From: Thermoanaerobacteraceae bacterium
GTDB lineage: Bacteria; Bacillota; JADQBR01
Direction: 5' to 3'
DNA: 64,000 nt
Assembly: GCA_017656305.1 (NCBI GenBank)
Contig: JACDOG010000001.1
Location: 248,001-312,000 of the forward strand
Shown here: positions 45,548 to 54,739 of the stretch, in pieces
Position numbering within the stretch: the first letter of the stretch is position 1
How the letters are laid out: each line of letters begins with the position of its first letter
Notes under the pieces: model-generated
What the model saw: the letters and a program-made list of their open reading frames with translations, nothing else
Databases searched by the model: none
What the model was told of the DNA's origin: nothing
Made by a program: the position numbers and the translations under genes

Positions 45548-46270
45548 TTACTCGTCCCTGCCTCCCAGCATGTTTGACAGGATCATCAAGCGTAGTAGGT
45601 TCAAAACCGCCATCAACGCGGCAGCCAAATAGGTCAGTGCCGCAGCACTGAGCACCTTCCTGACGGACCCAACTTCGTCACGGGAAATAAAACCGTAGCC
45701 TTCCAGGACGGCAATGGCCCGATTACTGGCATTAAACTCCACGGGCAATGTCACTATTTGGAACAGCACTACTGCGGTAAACAAGTAAACGCCAAACCTA
45801 GCCAGTTCTGGCACTCCCATGATTAAGCCCATGATTAATAGGGGAAATGCCAGGGATGACCCAAATTGGGCGAAGGGCACAAGATTGGCCCTCAGCTGCA
45901 GGGGTAAATATCCTTCGTCATGCTGCAGAGCATGCCCTGCCTCATGAGCAGCCACCCCAATGCTTGCCAGAGAACTGCTCTGGTAAACCTGTGGGGACAG
46001 CCGCAGCACCTTTTGACGCGGGTCATAATGGTCAGACAAAGTACCAGCTATCTGTTCAACTCTGACATCATACAAACCCGCCCGGTTAAGGATTTCGCGT
46101 GCCACCTGAGCACCGGTCAACCCGCGCTCGGATCTGACTCTCAAGTATTTATTAAAAGTACCCTGTACCTTCATCTGCGCATATCCGGCGAGAATAATTC
46201 CGGGTATTAATAAGATAAAAGTCCAATCACCAAACAGCCAGTAAGGTAAAAAATAACCAAACGTAACCAT
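45548..46270 (-). CDS. Membrane zinc metallopeptidase (YugP type)
   Basis: Membrane protein with four or so hydrophobic spans and the zinc motif VAAHEAGHALQH (HEAGH) followed by a distant Asn/Glu region. Family members are annotated as neutral zinc metallopeptidase. 240 residues. ATG after GGAGG. Substrate is unknown. It sits between rsmB and the DUF116 gene inside the def-fmt-rsmB operon, an insertion common in Peptococcaceae-type genomes. Confidence 0.85.
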   Translation of the reverse strand: MVTFGYFLPYWLFGDWTFILLIPGIILAGYAQMKVQGTFNKYLRVRSERGLTGAQVAREILNRAGLYDVRVEQIAGTLSDHYDPRQKVLRLSPQVYQSSSLASIGVAAHEAGHALQHDEGYLPLQLRANLVPFAQFGSSLAFPLLIMGLIMGVPELARFGVYLFTAVVLFQIVTLPVEFNASNRAIAVLEGYGFISRDEVGSVRKVLSAAALTYLAAALMAVLNLLRLMILSNMLGGRDE

Positions 46271-46284
46271 TGACAGAACACCTC

Positions 46285-47082
46285 CTAAACCTCCGTTATA
46301 TGTTTTGCACTACTGTAAGCAGTGCGCCGCTCCCCCTCCCCAATGAACTGCCGCACTGCTGCTTCCACCTGATTGAGATTGACCTGGGTGTTGAAGCACG
46401 GCCCCTCCGGCCGGATATTTAACACCCCAATCACCGGCAACGGGTTGACGTCCTGCACCCCGCTGGTCAAATCTCGCTCACAAGCAATGGCCACTATGGC
46501 CCTGGGCTTGTATTCCTTGACAAATCGCCTGGCCAGTGTACCCCCGGTTGCTACCACAAAATTGACACCGTATTTATCTTTAATGCGGTGCAGGTCATGT
46601 ATGGGGCAGCCACCACAGCGGCGACAGTTTTCGACATCAATAGTAATTTTATACGGACATTTGGAATTTTGCAAACAATGGGGTGCCAGTATTAGCAATT
46701 GATGGGGCTTGACTCTAATGTTTCGGTTGTCCACAAGCTGATTATTTACGGCTATAAAAGAACTCTTAATGGTATCCTGATCAATCCCAAAAACCTTTCC
46801 TATCTGCAACGCAATAGGAAACAGGATATTGGTTGCTGTCATCACGAAATTTTGCAGTGAAGGAAACGTCTTATGGGTCCACAGAGTTATCACCATTACC
46901 AACAAACCAAAACCGACAACTGCCAGTGATATCAGAACCAAACCGCCAATACCAATCAACACAATTTTGTTGACCATGTTGGCCCGGTTAAAGTATAAAA
47001 ATAACCCGCCAAAAACAACGGTTCCCAGCAACAGGACGGTCGCTGTCATCATGGCAATAAAGATGCGCTTGCGACTATACAT
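46285..47082 (-). CDS. DUF116 membrane protein with cysteine cluster
   Basis: The protein has two N-terminal membrane spans (about 7-30 and 38-68), then a soluble domain with many cysteines, CLQNSKCPYKITI, CRRCGGCPI, and later ACERDLTSG and EGPCFN, typical of DUF116. The cysteines may bind iron or zinc. 265 residues. ATG at 47082 after GGAGGAGG, overlapping the end of fmt by 8 bases; the longer frame goes into fmt. Its function is unknown. Confidence 0.85.
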   Translation of the reverse strand: MYSRKRIFIAMMTATVLLLGTVVFGGLFLYFNRANMVNKIVLIGIGGLVLISLAVVGFGLLVMVITLWTHKTFPSLQNFVMTATNILFPIALQIGKVFGIDQDTIKSSFIAVNNQLVDNRNIRVKPHQLLILAPHCLQNSKCPYKITIDVENCRRCGGCPIHDLHRIKDKYGVNFVVATGGTLARRFVKEYKPRAIVAIACERDLTSGVQDVNPLPVIGVLNIRPEGPCFNTQVNLNQVEAAVRQFIGEGERRTAYSSAKHITEV

Positions 47083-48028
47083 CTTCCTGCTCCTCCTCCC
47101 GTCCCAGACATACTCCGGGAGACAGGTGACAGCCGCGCAGAAAAGCCGGTGCACTCATTCTTTGTTTGCCCTGCATCTGCACCTCGGTTACCAGTACACC
47201 GTTGTGATCTCCGGCCATTACCACAAAACCTCTATCATTAATCTCTACGACCGTGCCGGGAACAGCGTCGTTAACGGTAAAAGGAAATTGCTCCGCCCCA
47301 TAAATTTTTAACCGCTTGTTCTCGTAGATAGTATACGCCCCCGGCCAGGGATTCATGCCCCGAATACGGTTGACTATGTCAGCTGCACCTTCCGCCCAAT
47401 TCAAGTACTCGTCCTCTTTAGTTAACAACGGCGCATAACTGGCCTCCGCATCATTCTGAGGTTTTGGCTGCAACCCCCCGGGTAATTTTTCCAGGGTTTC
47501 CACCAGCAATTGCGCTCCTTCTACCGCCAAAAGGTCATGCAGTTCTCCCGCAGTCATGCTGTCAGGAATGGCTACTTTCTTCTGACTGAATACCGGTCCC
47601 GTATCCATTCCTTCGTCCAGCAACATAATAGAAACACCGCTTTCTTTTTCACCATTGATAATGGCACGGTGAATGGGTGCTGCGCCGCGGTATTTGGGCA
47701 GCAGGGAAGCATGAACATTGAGACAGCCAAAGCGCGGCAGGTTAAGTATTTCCGGAGGCAACAGCTTCCCGTAAGCAACAACTATAATTACATCCGGTTG
47801 TAATTCCCCCAGTTGATTAACAAACGTCCGGTCTAATTTTTCCGGTTGCAAGACCGGCACACCATGCTGCAATGCACATTCCTTTACCGGGCTGGGTTTT
47901 ATTTTTTTTCCGCGGCCCCGCCTCCGGTCCGGTTGCGTTACTACTGCCACAATCTTGTATTCTGCTTCTATAAGTTTTTCCAAAGTCGGTACCGCAAAAT
48001 CAGGCGTTCCCATGAATACTGCACGCAA
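47075..48028 (-). CDS. fmt: Methionyl-tRNA formyltransferase
   Basis: Formylates the initiator tRNA. Motifs: AVFMGTPDFAVPTLEKL at the start, the catalytic NVHASLLPKYRGAAPIHRAI, and ESGVSIMLLDEGMDTGPV. The longest frame begins at an ATG inside def (48049). The TTG at 48028 gives the usual start MRAVFMGTPDFA and lies 6 bases after GAGGTG, so I chose it; the protein is then 317 residues. It follows def directly. Confidence 0.96.
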   Translation of the reverse strand: MRAVFMGTPDFAVPTLEKLIEAEYKIVAVVTQPDRRRGRGKKIKPSPVKECALQHGVPVLQPEKLDRTFVNQLGELQPDVIIVVAYGKLLPPEILNLPRFGCLNVHASLLPKYRGAAPIHRAIINGEKESGVSIMLLDEGMDTGPVFSQKKVAIPDSMTAGELHDLLAVEGAQLLVETLEKLPGGLQPKPQNDAEASYAPLLTKEDEYLNWAEGAADIVNRIRGMNPWPGAYTIYENKRLKIYGAEQFPFTVNDAVPGTVVEINDRGFVVMAGDHNGVLVTEVQMQGKQRMSAPAFLRGCHLSPGVCLGREEEQEDV

Positions 48029-48038
48029 ATCTGTCACC

Positions 48039-48488
48039 TCATTTAACATACTCTGTTACTTTATCGATAAATAGTATACCATCCAGATGGTCAATCTCAT
48101 GCTGCAGGGCGCGAGCCAGCAATCCAGTAGCAGTAAGCTCCACTTTTTTACCGTTTCTGTCCAATCCCCTTACTTTCACCTTTGCCGCCCGCGGCACCAT
48201 TCCCTGTACACCGGGAATGCTCAAGCAGCCTTCCACGTCTGTTTCACTGCCTTCTGCTTCAACAATTTCCGGGTTAATCAATTCAATAAGCCCTTCACCG
48301 CAATCCACGACGATAACACGTTTGGAAATGCCAATCTGGGGAGCAGCCAGGCCCACTCCTTCGGCGTCATACATGGTATCGGCCATATTATCCAGTAGTT
48401 TCAGGATATTCGCGTTTATTTTAGACACAGGACGAGCCTTCTCCCTCAGTACGGGGTCCCCTTGCTTCACTATTTGGTATACTGCCAT
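48039..48488 (-). CDS. def: Peptide deformylase
   Basis: Removes the N-formyl group from new proteins. The three motifs [18 protein letters not shown] and QHEIDHLDG supply the Cys and two His that hold the metal. 149 residues. ATG after a purine-rich GGAAGAGA. It lies between priA and fmt in the conserved order. Confidence 0.98.
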   Translation of the reverse strand: MAVYQIVKQGDPVLREKARPVSKINANILKLLDNMADTMYDAEGVGLAAPQIGISKRVIVVDCGEGLIELINPEIVEAEGSETDVEGCLSIPGVQGMVPRAAKVKVRGLDRNGKKVELTATGLLARALQHEIDHLDGILFIDKVTEYVK

Positions 48489-48515
48489 TAGCCTTCTCTC
48501 CCTTCCAAGCTGCCG

Positions 48516-50972
48516 CTAAATCATTCCTGTGGGATTTACATCTATACTAATCATTATTCCGCTAAAATTGTACCTGTGCGCAAAGGCCTGCAACGACCTG
48601 TTGACCACCTTTTTTAATTCTTGCAAGTACGGACTCTTCAACACCACATGCCAGCGATGCCTGTCTTTTATTTTGGAAACAGGGGCAGGCGCCGGGCCCA
48701 GCAATTCTCCCGCCACGGAAGACAAGTGTTCTTTGATACAATCTGCCAGTACCTGGCTGCTGTCCATAACTGTCTGCTGTTCCTGGCCCGTAATTAAAAT
48801 CCGCAACAAGTGACAAAACGGGGGGTAGCCAAAGTGCCGCCGTCTCTTTATCTCCTCCCGAAAAAAACCGTCATAATCATGAACTTTGGCTTTTTCGATG
48901 GCCGGGTTATCGGGATTGTAGGTTTGCACTATCACGCGACCTGGCAATTTACCCCGGCCAGCCCGGCCGGCAACCTGGGTTAACAACTGAAAAGTCCTTT
49001 CCCAAGACCGGAAATCAGGTAAATTGAGACCTGTATCAGCGGAAACCACGCCAACCAGGGTTACATTGGGAAAATCCAAACCTTTGGCAACCATTTGGGT
49101 GCCGATCAACAGTTGGGCTTTACCACTGCGAAAGTCTTCCAACAGGCGCTCGTGGGATCCCTGGCGCCTAGTAGTATCCACATCGACCCTGATAACCGGA
49201 ACGCCGGGAAACAGGTGTTTTACTTCGTGCTCAACTTGCTGTGTCCCACAGCCAACCCCGCCTACTGCATATGCCCCGCACCTGGGACACCGGTGGGTCA
49301 CCTGCTGCCGGTGCCCGCAGTAATGACACAACAGTCTTTTTCCGGTGTCATGATATGTCAAGGCAATGTCACAGTGCGGGCAGCGAATGGTAAAACCACA
49401 TTTGGTACAAATAAAAAAACTTGAATAGCCCCGGCGGTTTAAAAAGAGAATAGCCTGGTTGCCCTTGTCTATACAGCTTTCCAGCGACTGATACAGTGCA
49501 GTACTGAAAATACCGCTGTTACCCTGTCGCCTCTCTTCCCTCATGTCCACAACAGCCACAGCAGGTAACGGCCTGTTACTGGCCCGCCTTTTCATTGTCA
49601 GTAGTTGATAGCGGCCCCGCCTGGCACTTGCGTAGCTTTCCAGCGACGGAGTAGCGCTGGCGATAAGAAGGACGGCCTGATGCTGCTGTGCACGAAACTC
49701 CGCAACCTCCCTGGCATGGTACTTGGGTACCCGGTCCTGTTTGTAACTGGACTCGTGCTCCTCGTCTATAATGATCAGTCCGATATCGGCAAGAGGTGCA
49801 AACACGGCAGAACGTGCTCCCAAGACAACATTGGCTTCACCATTGCGGATTCGTAGCCATTCCTGTAATCTTTTGGACCGCCCAAAACCACTGTGCAAAA
49901 CTGCTACCTGTTCGCCAAACCGATCGGTAAATTGTTTCGTCATCTGCGGGGTAAGAGCTATCTCGGGAACTAATACCAGGGCTTGTCTGCCCTTTTGCAG
50001 CACGCTGGCCACAGCGCGCAAGTAAATTTCAGTCTTACCACTTCCGGTTACACCGTGAAGCAAGAAAGGCCGGTACCGGGTGATTCGGATAGCTTCTTGC
50101 AAGCGGCGGTAAACCTGCCGCTGTTCATCCGTTAAAGGAAATCCCAGAAAATTGGTACTGCCAGCGTTGCTATGGTCCACTTGTTTTTTCAGCTTCACCA
50201 AGCCTTTATCCACCAGGCCATTTAGGGAACTTCGTGAAGCACCGCACCGCTGCAACAGGTTGCTGACGCCAATTTCCCCCCCTGCTTGTAATATGGTTTC
50301 CAGTAAGATTGCTTGTTTCGGAGCCCTCCGGCGCAAATGCTGTAATTCTTCAGCAGCTTGCTCCCTGATGGATTCAGGTACAACCGCCATCTGGGCATAC
50401 CTTATTCCCGTCTGGTAAAATTCCTTGCGTACTTCAATAATGCCGTATTGTTTCAGTTGTTGTAACCCCTCAGCTATATTTTTACCGGGAAATTTGTTTT
50501 CTAGTGCTTGCAATGCTACCGTCTGCCTGTCCATCAGTTCTTGCAGTACTGCAGCAGCATCGGGATTGAGAAATTTCAAAGTATTTAAAAGCGCCGCAAC
50601 TTCCTCCGCATTTTCCTTTAAGCGAACAACGGTCCGGCTTTCATACTTCAAACCCGCCGGCAGCATACATTCCAGCGCCGCTACGAACGGGCACATGTAC
50701 TGCTCGGCCATCCAACGGGCCAGTTCAATATCTTTTACGGTAAATACAGGTTTGGTGTCAAGTACGTTTTTTATGGATTTAGCAGTAGAAACATCAGCCC
50801 TATCAGCCAAATCTACAACATATCCCTGGTACGTGCCGGACCCGAACGGAACAGTCACACGTACCCCAACACTGATCTGCTCCTTAAGACTTTCGGGAAT
50901 TTTATAGTGAAAGGTTTTATCCAAACGCCGGTTTTTCAATTCTACGTATACTTCCGCGTATGTCTTCGCCAA
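48516..50972 (-). CDS. priA: Primosomal replication helicase PriA
   Basis: Restarts stalled forks. 818 residues: N-terminal 3'-DNA-binding and winged-helix domains (1-~270), helicase core with GVTGSGKTEIYLRAV, the box IIDEEHESSYKQD, and SATPSLES, a zinc-binding insert with paired cysteines (CTKCGFTIRCPHC and CHYCGHRQQVTHRCPRC) and a C-terminal helicase lobe with QVAGRAGRG. TTG start after AGAGGAGG. It heads the def-fmt operon. Confidence 0.97.
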   Translation of the reverse strand: MAKTYAEVYVELKNRRLDKTFHYKIPESLKEQISVGVRVTVPFGSGTYQGYVVDLADRADVSTAKSIKNVLDTKPVFTVKDIELARWMAEQYMCPFVAALECMLPAGLKYESRTVVRLKENAEEVAALLNTLKFLNPDAAAVLQELMDRQTVALQALENKFPGKNIAEGLQQLKQYGIIEVRKEFYQTGIRYAQMAVVPESIREQAAEELQHLRRRAPKQAILLETILQAGGEIGVSNLLQRCGASRSSLNGLVDKGLVKLKKQVDHSNAGSTNFLGFPLTDEQRQVYRRLQEAIRITRYRPFLLHGVTGSGKTEIYLRAVASVLQKGRQALVLVPEIALTPQMTKQFTDRFGEQVAVLHSGFGRSKRLQEWLRIRNGEANVVLGARSAVFAPLADIGLIIIDEEHESSYKQDRVPKYHAREVAEFRAQQHQAVLLIASATPSLESYASARRGRYQLLTMKRRASNRPLPAVAVVDMREERRQGNSGIFSTALYQSLESCIDKGNQAILFLNRRGYSSFFICTKCGFTIRCPHCDIALTYHDTGKRLLCHYCGHRQQVTHRCPRCGAYAVGGVGCGTQQVEHEVKHLFPGVPVIRVDVDTTRRQGSHERLLEDFRSGKAQLLIGTQMVAKGLDFPNVTLVGVVSADTGLNLPDFRSWERTFQLLTQVAGRAGRGKLPGRVIVQTYNPDNPAIEKAKVHDYDGFFREEIKRRRHFGYPPFCHLLRILITGQEQQTVMDSSQVLADCIKEHLSSVAGELLGPAPAPVSKIKDRHRWHVVLKSPYLQELKKVVNRSLQAFAHRYNFSGIMISIDVNPTGMI

Positions 50973-51141
50973 TCTATTCCTCCTCTAACTTCTTTGTCCA
51001 GTTAAATTATAGCAGAAAAAGAACCGCTATCAAAGAGAGTAGCTTTTGAGCAGCAGCCGCCGCATTTATAGGGAAATTCCAGGAAATATTTTCTAAAAAA
51101 AACAGGAATTTATCTCCTGATGGAAGCTAATCCTATAGAAC

Positions 51142-51323
51142 GGGAGAGTCACCAGTTAGGAGTGGTAGTATGGCATGCGGCAAGGAATTGGTCTGTAATA
51201 ATTGCGGTAACGATGACTGCAATAGATTTGAACAGGTCACTTTTACTGATCAACCCGAATACCAGTGCACTGAATGCGGCAACAGGGTAACTGAATCTAG
51301 ATAAAATACACAGAGACTCTCCC
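51142..51323. repeat. Nine-base inverted repeat flanking a small gene
   Basis: GGGAGAGTC at 51142-51150 and GACTCTCCC at 51315-51323 are perfect inverted copies either side of the 44-residue zinc-ribbon gene. They might pair in RNA or mark a tiny mobile or regulatory unit; chance cannot be excluded. Confidence 0.35.
51170..51304 (+). CDS. 44-residue zinc-ribbon protein
   Basis: A short plus-strand gene encoding MACGKELVCNNCGNDDCNRF, then an acidic stretch, then CTECGNRVTESR. The two CxxC pairs (residues 9/12 and 33/36), plus Cys3 and Cys17, look like one rubredoxin-like or zinc-ribbon fold. AGGAGTGG lies just before the ATG. It is divergent from priA and convergent with the chemoreceptor gene. 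I do not recognise a named family. Confidence 0.7.
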   Translation: MACGKELVCNNCGNDDCNRFEQVTFTDQPEYQCTECGNRVTESR

Positions 51324-51345
51324 CCTTGTTTCCTTAACTTTATAT

Positions 51346-51369
51346 AAAAAAGAAAAGGCTCTGGGCCTT
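51346..51369 (-). terminator. Terminator after the chemoreceptor gene
   Basis: AAGGC (51355-51359) and GCCTT (51365-51369) form a short stem with loop TCTGG, followed on the minus strand by a T-rich run of ten bases. Confidence 0.55.
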
Positions 51370-51378
51370 GGAAAATAC

Positions 51379-53154
51379 TTATTCAACCGAGGTTTTAAAA
51401 CTGTTTACCTTTTCTTTAATTTGCAGTGATAACTCGTCCAATTTTTCGGCTAACCTGGCCACCTCCTGAGAGACAGCAGCCTGTTTCTGCATGGAGGCAG
51501 CACCTTGCTGAGCAGACGCTGCCGTCTGCTGGGCAATTGCCGCCATTTCACCGACGTTTTCAGTCTCTTTTTCCATACTTGTCACCAGGTGCTCCAACTT
51601 GCCGACCATTCTTTCCACCGCACTGCTGGTCTTCTGCGCACCCTCCCGAACCTTTGCAAAAGCCTGTTTGGACAGAGAAACCACTTCTATACTCTCGCTC
51701 ACTTCACGCTTCCCTTTTTCCACCTGTTCCTGAACCAAATTGGCCTTTTCCTGAACACGGGCAATCAGTTGCCCAATTTCTTCAGTTGAGCGTACGGAGT
51801 TATCGGCCAATTTGCGAATTTCCTCGGAGACAACGGCAAACCCGCGGCCCGCTTCGCCGGCCCGAGCTGCTTCAATGGCAGCATTAAGTGCCAGCAGCCG
51901 GGTCTGGTCTGCTATCTCCCCGATTACCTCTGTTACCTGGCTAATCGCTTGGGCAGCGTTGGCCATTTCATGTACGCTATCAGCCATGGCAGTGATAACC
52001 TGGCCTAAATTTTGTATTTTGCTGTTAGCTTCGTTAACCGCGACCGCTCCTTCAGTGCCAAGGGATGCCGCCTCTTTCGCCTGTTCGTTAATGCTGTTGG
52101 CTTCCTGTTTTAAGGAATGGACCGTCTCATTGACAATTCGAATATTATTATTCAGATTTTCCAGATTAAAGGCCTGGGTTTCCGCTCCATTAGCAATCTG
52201 CTGTACTGCCGCCGCCACCTGGTCGCTAGTTTCTCCGGTTTCACGGGCAGTTACTTTTAGGTTGGCACTGAAGTTTGCCAGTTCTTTGCCACTTTCCTTG
52301 ATATTTGACATTATACCGGCAAGTTTCTTTAGCCACTGGTTGAAATAGTAGGCCACCTTACCGGATTCATCCATGGCCATAACGGGCAGGTGTACTGTCA
52401 GGTCGGCTCCACTTTCCACCCCTTTTTGCAGTTCCTTTACAATCGCTCCAAATGCGGCTGAGATACTTTTCATAACGGTGGCAATAAAAGCAACAGACAC
52501 GATTAGTAAGATAACCACCAGGGCGACGAATGCTTCAATGGACCCGGCAATTTCCGCTTGCGCCACGGCATATTTTTCGGCAAACTGCACCTGCCACACA
52601 AAAAACATGATAACCATGGAAACCATGATGCTGATAATCAGTCCCAGCAAACCGGAGCCAATACGCAAAGCAAAGGGAAAATGACGTCCATTCCCCTGAA
52701 ATGCTTTATCTCCTAAATTAGTCTCTATTGCATTGATGGACAACACATAAAAAGGCAGAGAAATACAAAATGTTTCCGTCAAAGCGAAAACAAATGCCAT
52801 TAACTGAACCAACCTCTGATCCAAAACCGCAATGCTAAATAAACCTCCCAGCACAGCATAGACCATAATTAAAGCCAGAAACTGAATGGGAAACCAGAAT
52901 ACTACCTTTTGCGCCCTTTGCAAGTTTCCTTCCCCACCGGCGGAGACAGCCGGAATAACACGATAATTCACCCACCACAAAGTACCGGCAATAAACAGGC
53001 CCATGCAAATTAGTGTCCCTGGCTGCAGCAATATCTGAAAAATTAAACCTATGAAACCTGCGCTGATAAATCCGGTTAAGTTCATCATTAGCGACCAAAC
53101 AGCAGGTGACAACAGCAATACAGCAATCAAATAAAGGTTCAAGCGCCAGCGCAT
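51379..53154 (-). CDS. Methyl-accepting chemotaxis protein with a membrane-embedded sensor half
   Basis: 591 residues. The C-terminal 300 residues are a chemoreceptor signalling domain with the hairpin tip [20 protein letters not shown] then [20 protein letters not shown], flanked by long alanine-rich coiled coils. The N-terminal ~235 residues hold about six hydrophobic spans with short loops and no large outside ligand domain. A HAMP-like region follows ([15 protein letters not shown]...). The signal is perhaps sensed in the membrane. No che genes are in the window. ATG at 53154 after GAGGTG. Confidence 0.9.
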   Translation of the reverse strand: MRWRLNLYLIAVLLLSPAVWSLMMNLTGFISAGFIGLIFQILLQPGTLICMGLFIAGTLWWVNYRVIPAVSAGGEGNLQRAQKVVFWFPIQFLALIMVYAVLGGLFSIAVLDQRLVQLMAFVFALTETFCISLPFYVLSINAIETNLGDKAFQGNGRHFPFALRIGSGLLGLIISIMVSMVIMFFVWQVQFAEKYAVAQAEIAGSIEAFVALVVILLIVSVAFIATVMKSISAAFGAIVKELQKGVESGADLTVHLPVMAMDESGKVAYYFNQWLKKLAGIMSNIKESGKELANFSANLKVTARETGETSDQVAAAVQQIANGAETQAFNLENLNNNIRIVNETVHSLKQEANSINEQAKEAASLGTEGAVAVNEANSKIQNLGQVITAMADSVHEMANAAQAISQVTEVIGEIADQTRLLALNAAIEAARAGEAGRGFAVVSEEIRKLADNSVRSTEEIGQLIARVQEKANLVQEQVEKGKREVSESIEVVSLSKQAFAKVREGAQKTSSAVERMVGKLEHLVTSMEKETENVGEMAAIAQQTAASAQQGAASMQKQAAVSQEVARLAEKLDELSLQIKEKVNSFKTSVE

Positions 53155-53263
53155 ATTCACACCTCTTTTTTTTTATTTTTCTTTTTTTACAATATTTTTA
53201 CTTAAAATAAATTCTAAAACTGCTTCTCATTTCCTGCTGCTTGGTTGAAAAAAGTCGAGACAT

Positions 53264-53298
53264 ATAAAAAACCTCAAAGAAAATCCCTTTCTTTGAGG
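53264..53298 (-). terminator. Terminator after tatC
   Basis: CCTCAAAGAAA (53272-53282) pairs with TTTCTTTGAGG (53288-53298) around a five-base loop; six T follow on the minus strand. Confidence 0.85.
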
Positions 53299-53327
53299 CA
53301 AACCCTTCAATAAAAATATCACGCATT

Positions 53328-54068
53328 TTAACTTTCCTGAACAGCTTCCTCACTCTTCTGTCTCGGCTTGACAAATCTAGCAATAATAACACTGATCTCA
53401 TACAACACCAGCATAGGCCCTGCCAGTAAAGTCTGGGAAATAACATCAGGCGGTGTTAGGACGGCTCCCAGGATGAAGAAAATCAACACGGCAAACTTCC
53501 GGTTTTTTGCCATCCAGCGGTGATTTATGATACCCAATTTGGTCAAAAAGTAAACCACCATGGGTAGTTCAAAAACCAATCCAAAAGGTATCAAGAATGC
53601 AATTAAAAACGACACGTAATGCCCAACAGAAAGCATGGGCACCAGGTCACCGCTAACCACTACTAGCAAAAATCGTGCCGCAAAATTAAATACTACCAAA
53701 TACGCAAAAACAACTCCCATAACAAACAATATTATTGATAGGGGTACGACCAGCAGGACAAACCGACGCTCGTGAGGAAACAGTGCCGGCCCGACAAACT
53801 GCCAAACCTGCCACAGAATTACCGGCATTGCCAGGACCACACCGCCTAAAACAGCAATCTTGATTTTGGTAATGAAGGCTTCAGCCATACCGATGTAAAC
53901 AAGCTTGACATTTAGACTTTTCAAAGGATTACTAATTAAATCAAGCAACTGCTCGCCAAACGCAAAGTAACTGACAGCCGACATAATCAGGATTGCTGTT
54001 AAGCTGACGGTGAAAACCTTTCTTAAATCATTTAAATGTTCCGTCAGGGACAGGTTTTTATCTTCCAT
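53328..54068 (-). CDS. tatC: Twin-arginine translocase subunit TatC
   Basis: Core receptor of the Tat pathway, which exports folded proteins. Six membrane spans can be counted. The N-terminal SLTEHLNDLRKVF is the conserved signal-binding region; GLVFELPMVVYFLTKLGI and FILGAVLTPPDVISQ in the C-terminal half are family signatures. 246 residues. ATG after GAGAGGGG. It is 24 bases downstream of tatA and forms an operon with two tatA genes. Confidence 0.96.
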   Translation of the reverse strand: MEDKNLSLTEHLNDLRKVFTVSLTAILIMSAVSYFAFGEQLLDLISNPLKSLNVKLVYIGMAEAFITKIKIAVLGGVVLAMPVILWQVWQFVGPALFPHERRFVLLVVPLSIILFVMGVVFAYLVVFNFAARFLLVVVSGDLVPMLSVGHYVSFLIAFLIPFGLVFELPMVVYFLTKLGIINHRWMAKNRKFAVLIFFILGAVLTPPDVISQTLLAGPMLVLYEISVIIARFVKPRQKSEEAVQES

Positions 54069-54092
54069 ACCCCTCTCACCTTTCTAAATATC

Positions 54093-54344
54093 TTACTCCT
54101 TCTTACCTTCACTTCCTGTTTCCACAGCTTCTGCCGATTTTTCTTCAGCCTTTGCCTTGGTAGCCTCCGTGCTCTTAATATCATCATCAATTTCGATAAT
54201 TTTTTGCAGGTCACTGGTCGCCTTTTTAAATTCCCTCAAGCCGCTGCCTATGGCTTTGCCCACTTCCGGCAGTTTTTTGGGCCCGAAAATTACCAAAGCC
54301 AGGACTAAAATCAAAATCAGCTCGGGAAATCCGATATTAAACAT
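54093..54344 (-). CDS. tatA: Twin-arginine translocase subunit TatA/TatE
   Basis: Pore-forming Tat subunit. The N-terminal span [20 protein letters not shown] with the hinge FGP is followed by the amphipathic helix [16 protein letters not shown] and an acidic, lysine-rich tail. 83 residues. ATG after GGGAGGAAG. It is the second of two tandem tatA genes; its longer charged tail distinguishes it from the first. Confidence 0.95.
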   Translation of the reverse strand: MFNIGFPELILILVLALVIFGPKKLPEVGKAIGSGLREFKKATSDLQKIIEIDDDIKSTEATKAKAEEKSAEAVETGSEGKKE

Positions 54345-54367
54345 ATAACATCTTCCTCCCAGCAGTT

Positions 54368-54535
54368 TTATTCTTGCTCTTTCTCTTCTTCATCTGACTT
54401 ATTTACTGCAATTTTAAATTCCCGGATACTTTGACCCAAGGCCTTACCTACACCAGGCAATTTACCCGCTCCAAAAATAATAAAGGCCAGCAACAATATC
54501 ACTAGCAATTCCGGCAAACCAAGTCCACCCAACAT
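54368..54535 (-). CDS. tatA: Second TatA/TatE-type protein (55 residues)
   Basis: A compact Tat[21 protein letters not shown], then [20 protein letters not shown] and a short acidic tail. The hinge has FGAGKLP in place of FGPKKLP. 55 residues. A GGAGG site lies 8 bases before the ATG. It is the first gene of the tat operon and lies 23 bases upstream of the longer tatA, downstream of the cytochrome gene. Confidence 0.93.
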   Translation of the reverse strand: MLGGLGLPELLVILLLAFIIFGAGKLPGVGKALGQSIREFKIAVNKSDEEEKEQE

Positions 54536-54692
54536 GGCGCAAACCTCCTTAAAATTTAATCTCCTTGTCAGTTTACTAATACAAAAAAAAACTCCAACGC
54601 TTCGTTGATTTTACCGCATTTACTCCTTAATAGTATAATACTACATTTTAGGGTACTTTCGTCAAGACAATATTTGGTTCTAAAGAAGCAAC

Positions 54693-54708
54693 GGGGGCTA
54701 ACGCCCCC
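54693..54708 (-). terminator. Hairpin after the cytochrome gene
   Basis: GGGGGC-TAAC-GCCCCC is a very stable 6-bp stem between the cytochrome gene and the tat operon. The minus-strand tail is only moderately T-rich, so it may be a leaky terminator or an mRNA stabiliser. Confidence 0.55.
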
Positions 54709-54739
54709 ATGTACTCATCCAATCAATATTCGGTTGCTT

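Noticed and set aside
53155-53270. c-di-GMP riboswitch before the chemoreceptor gene
   Set aside because: The leader is A/T-rich and lacks the conserved riboswitch core.
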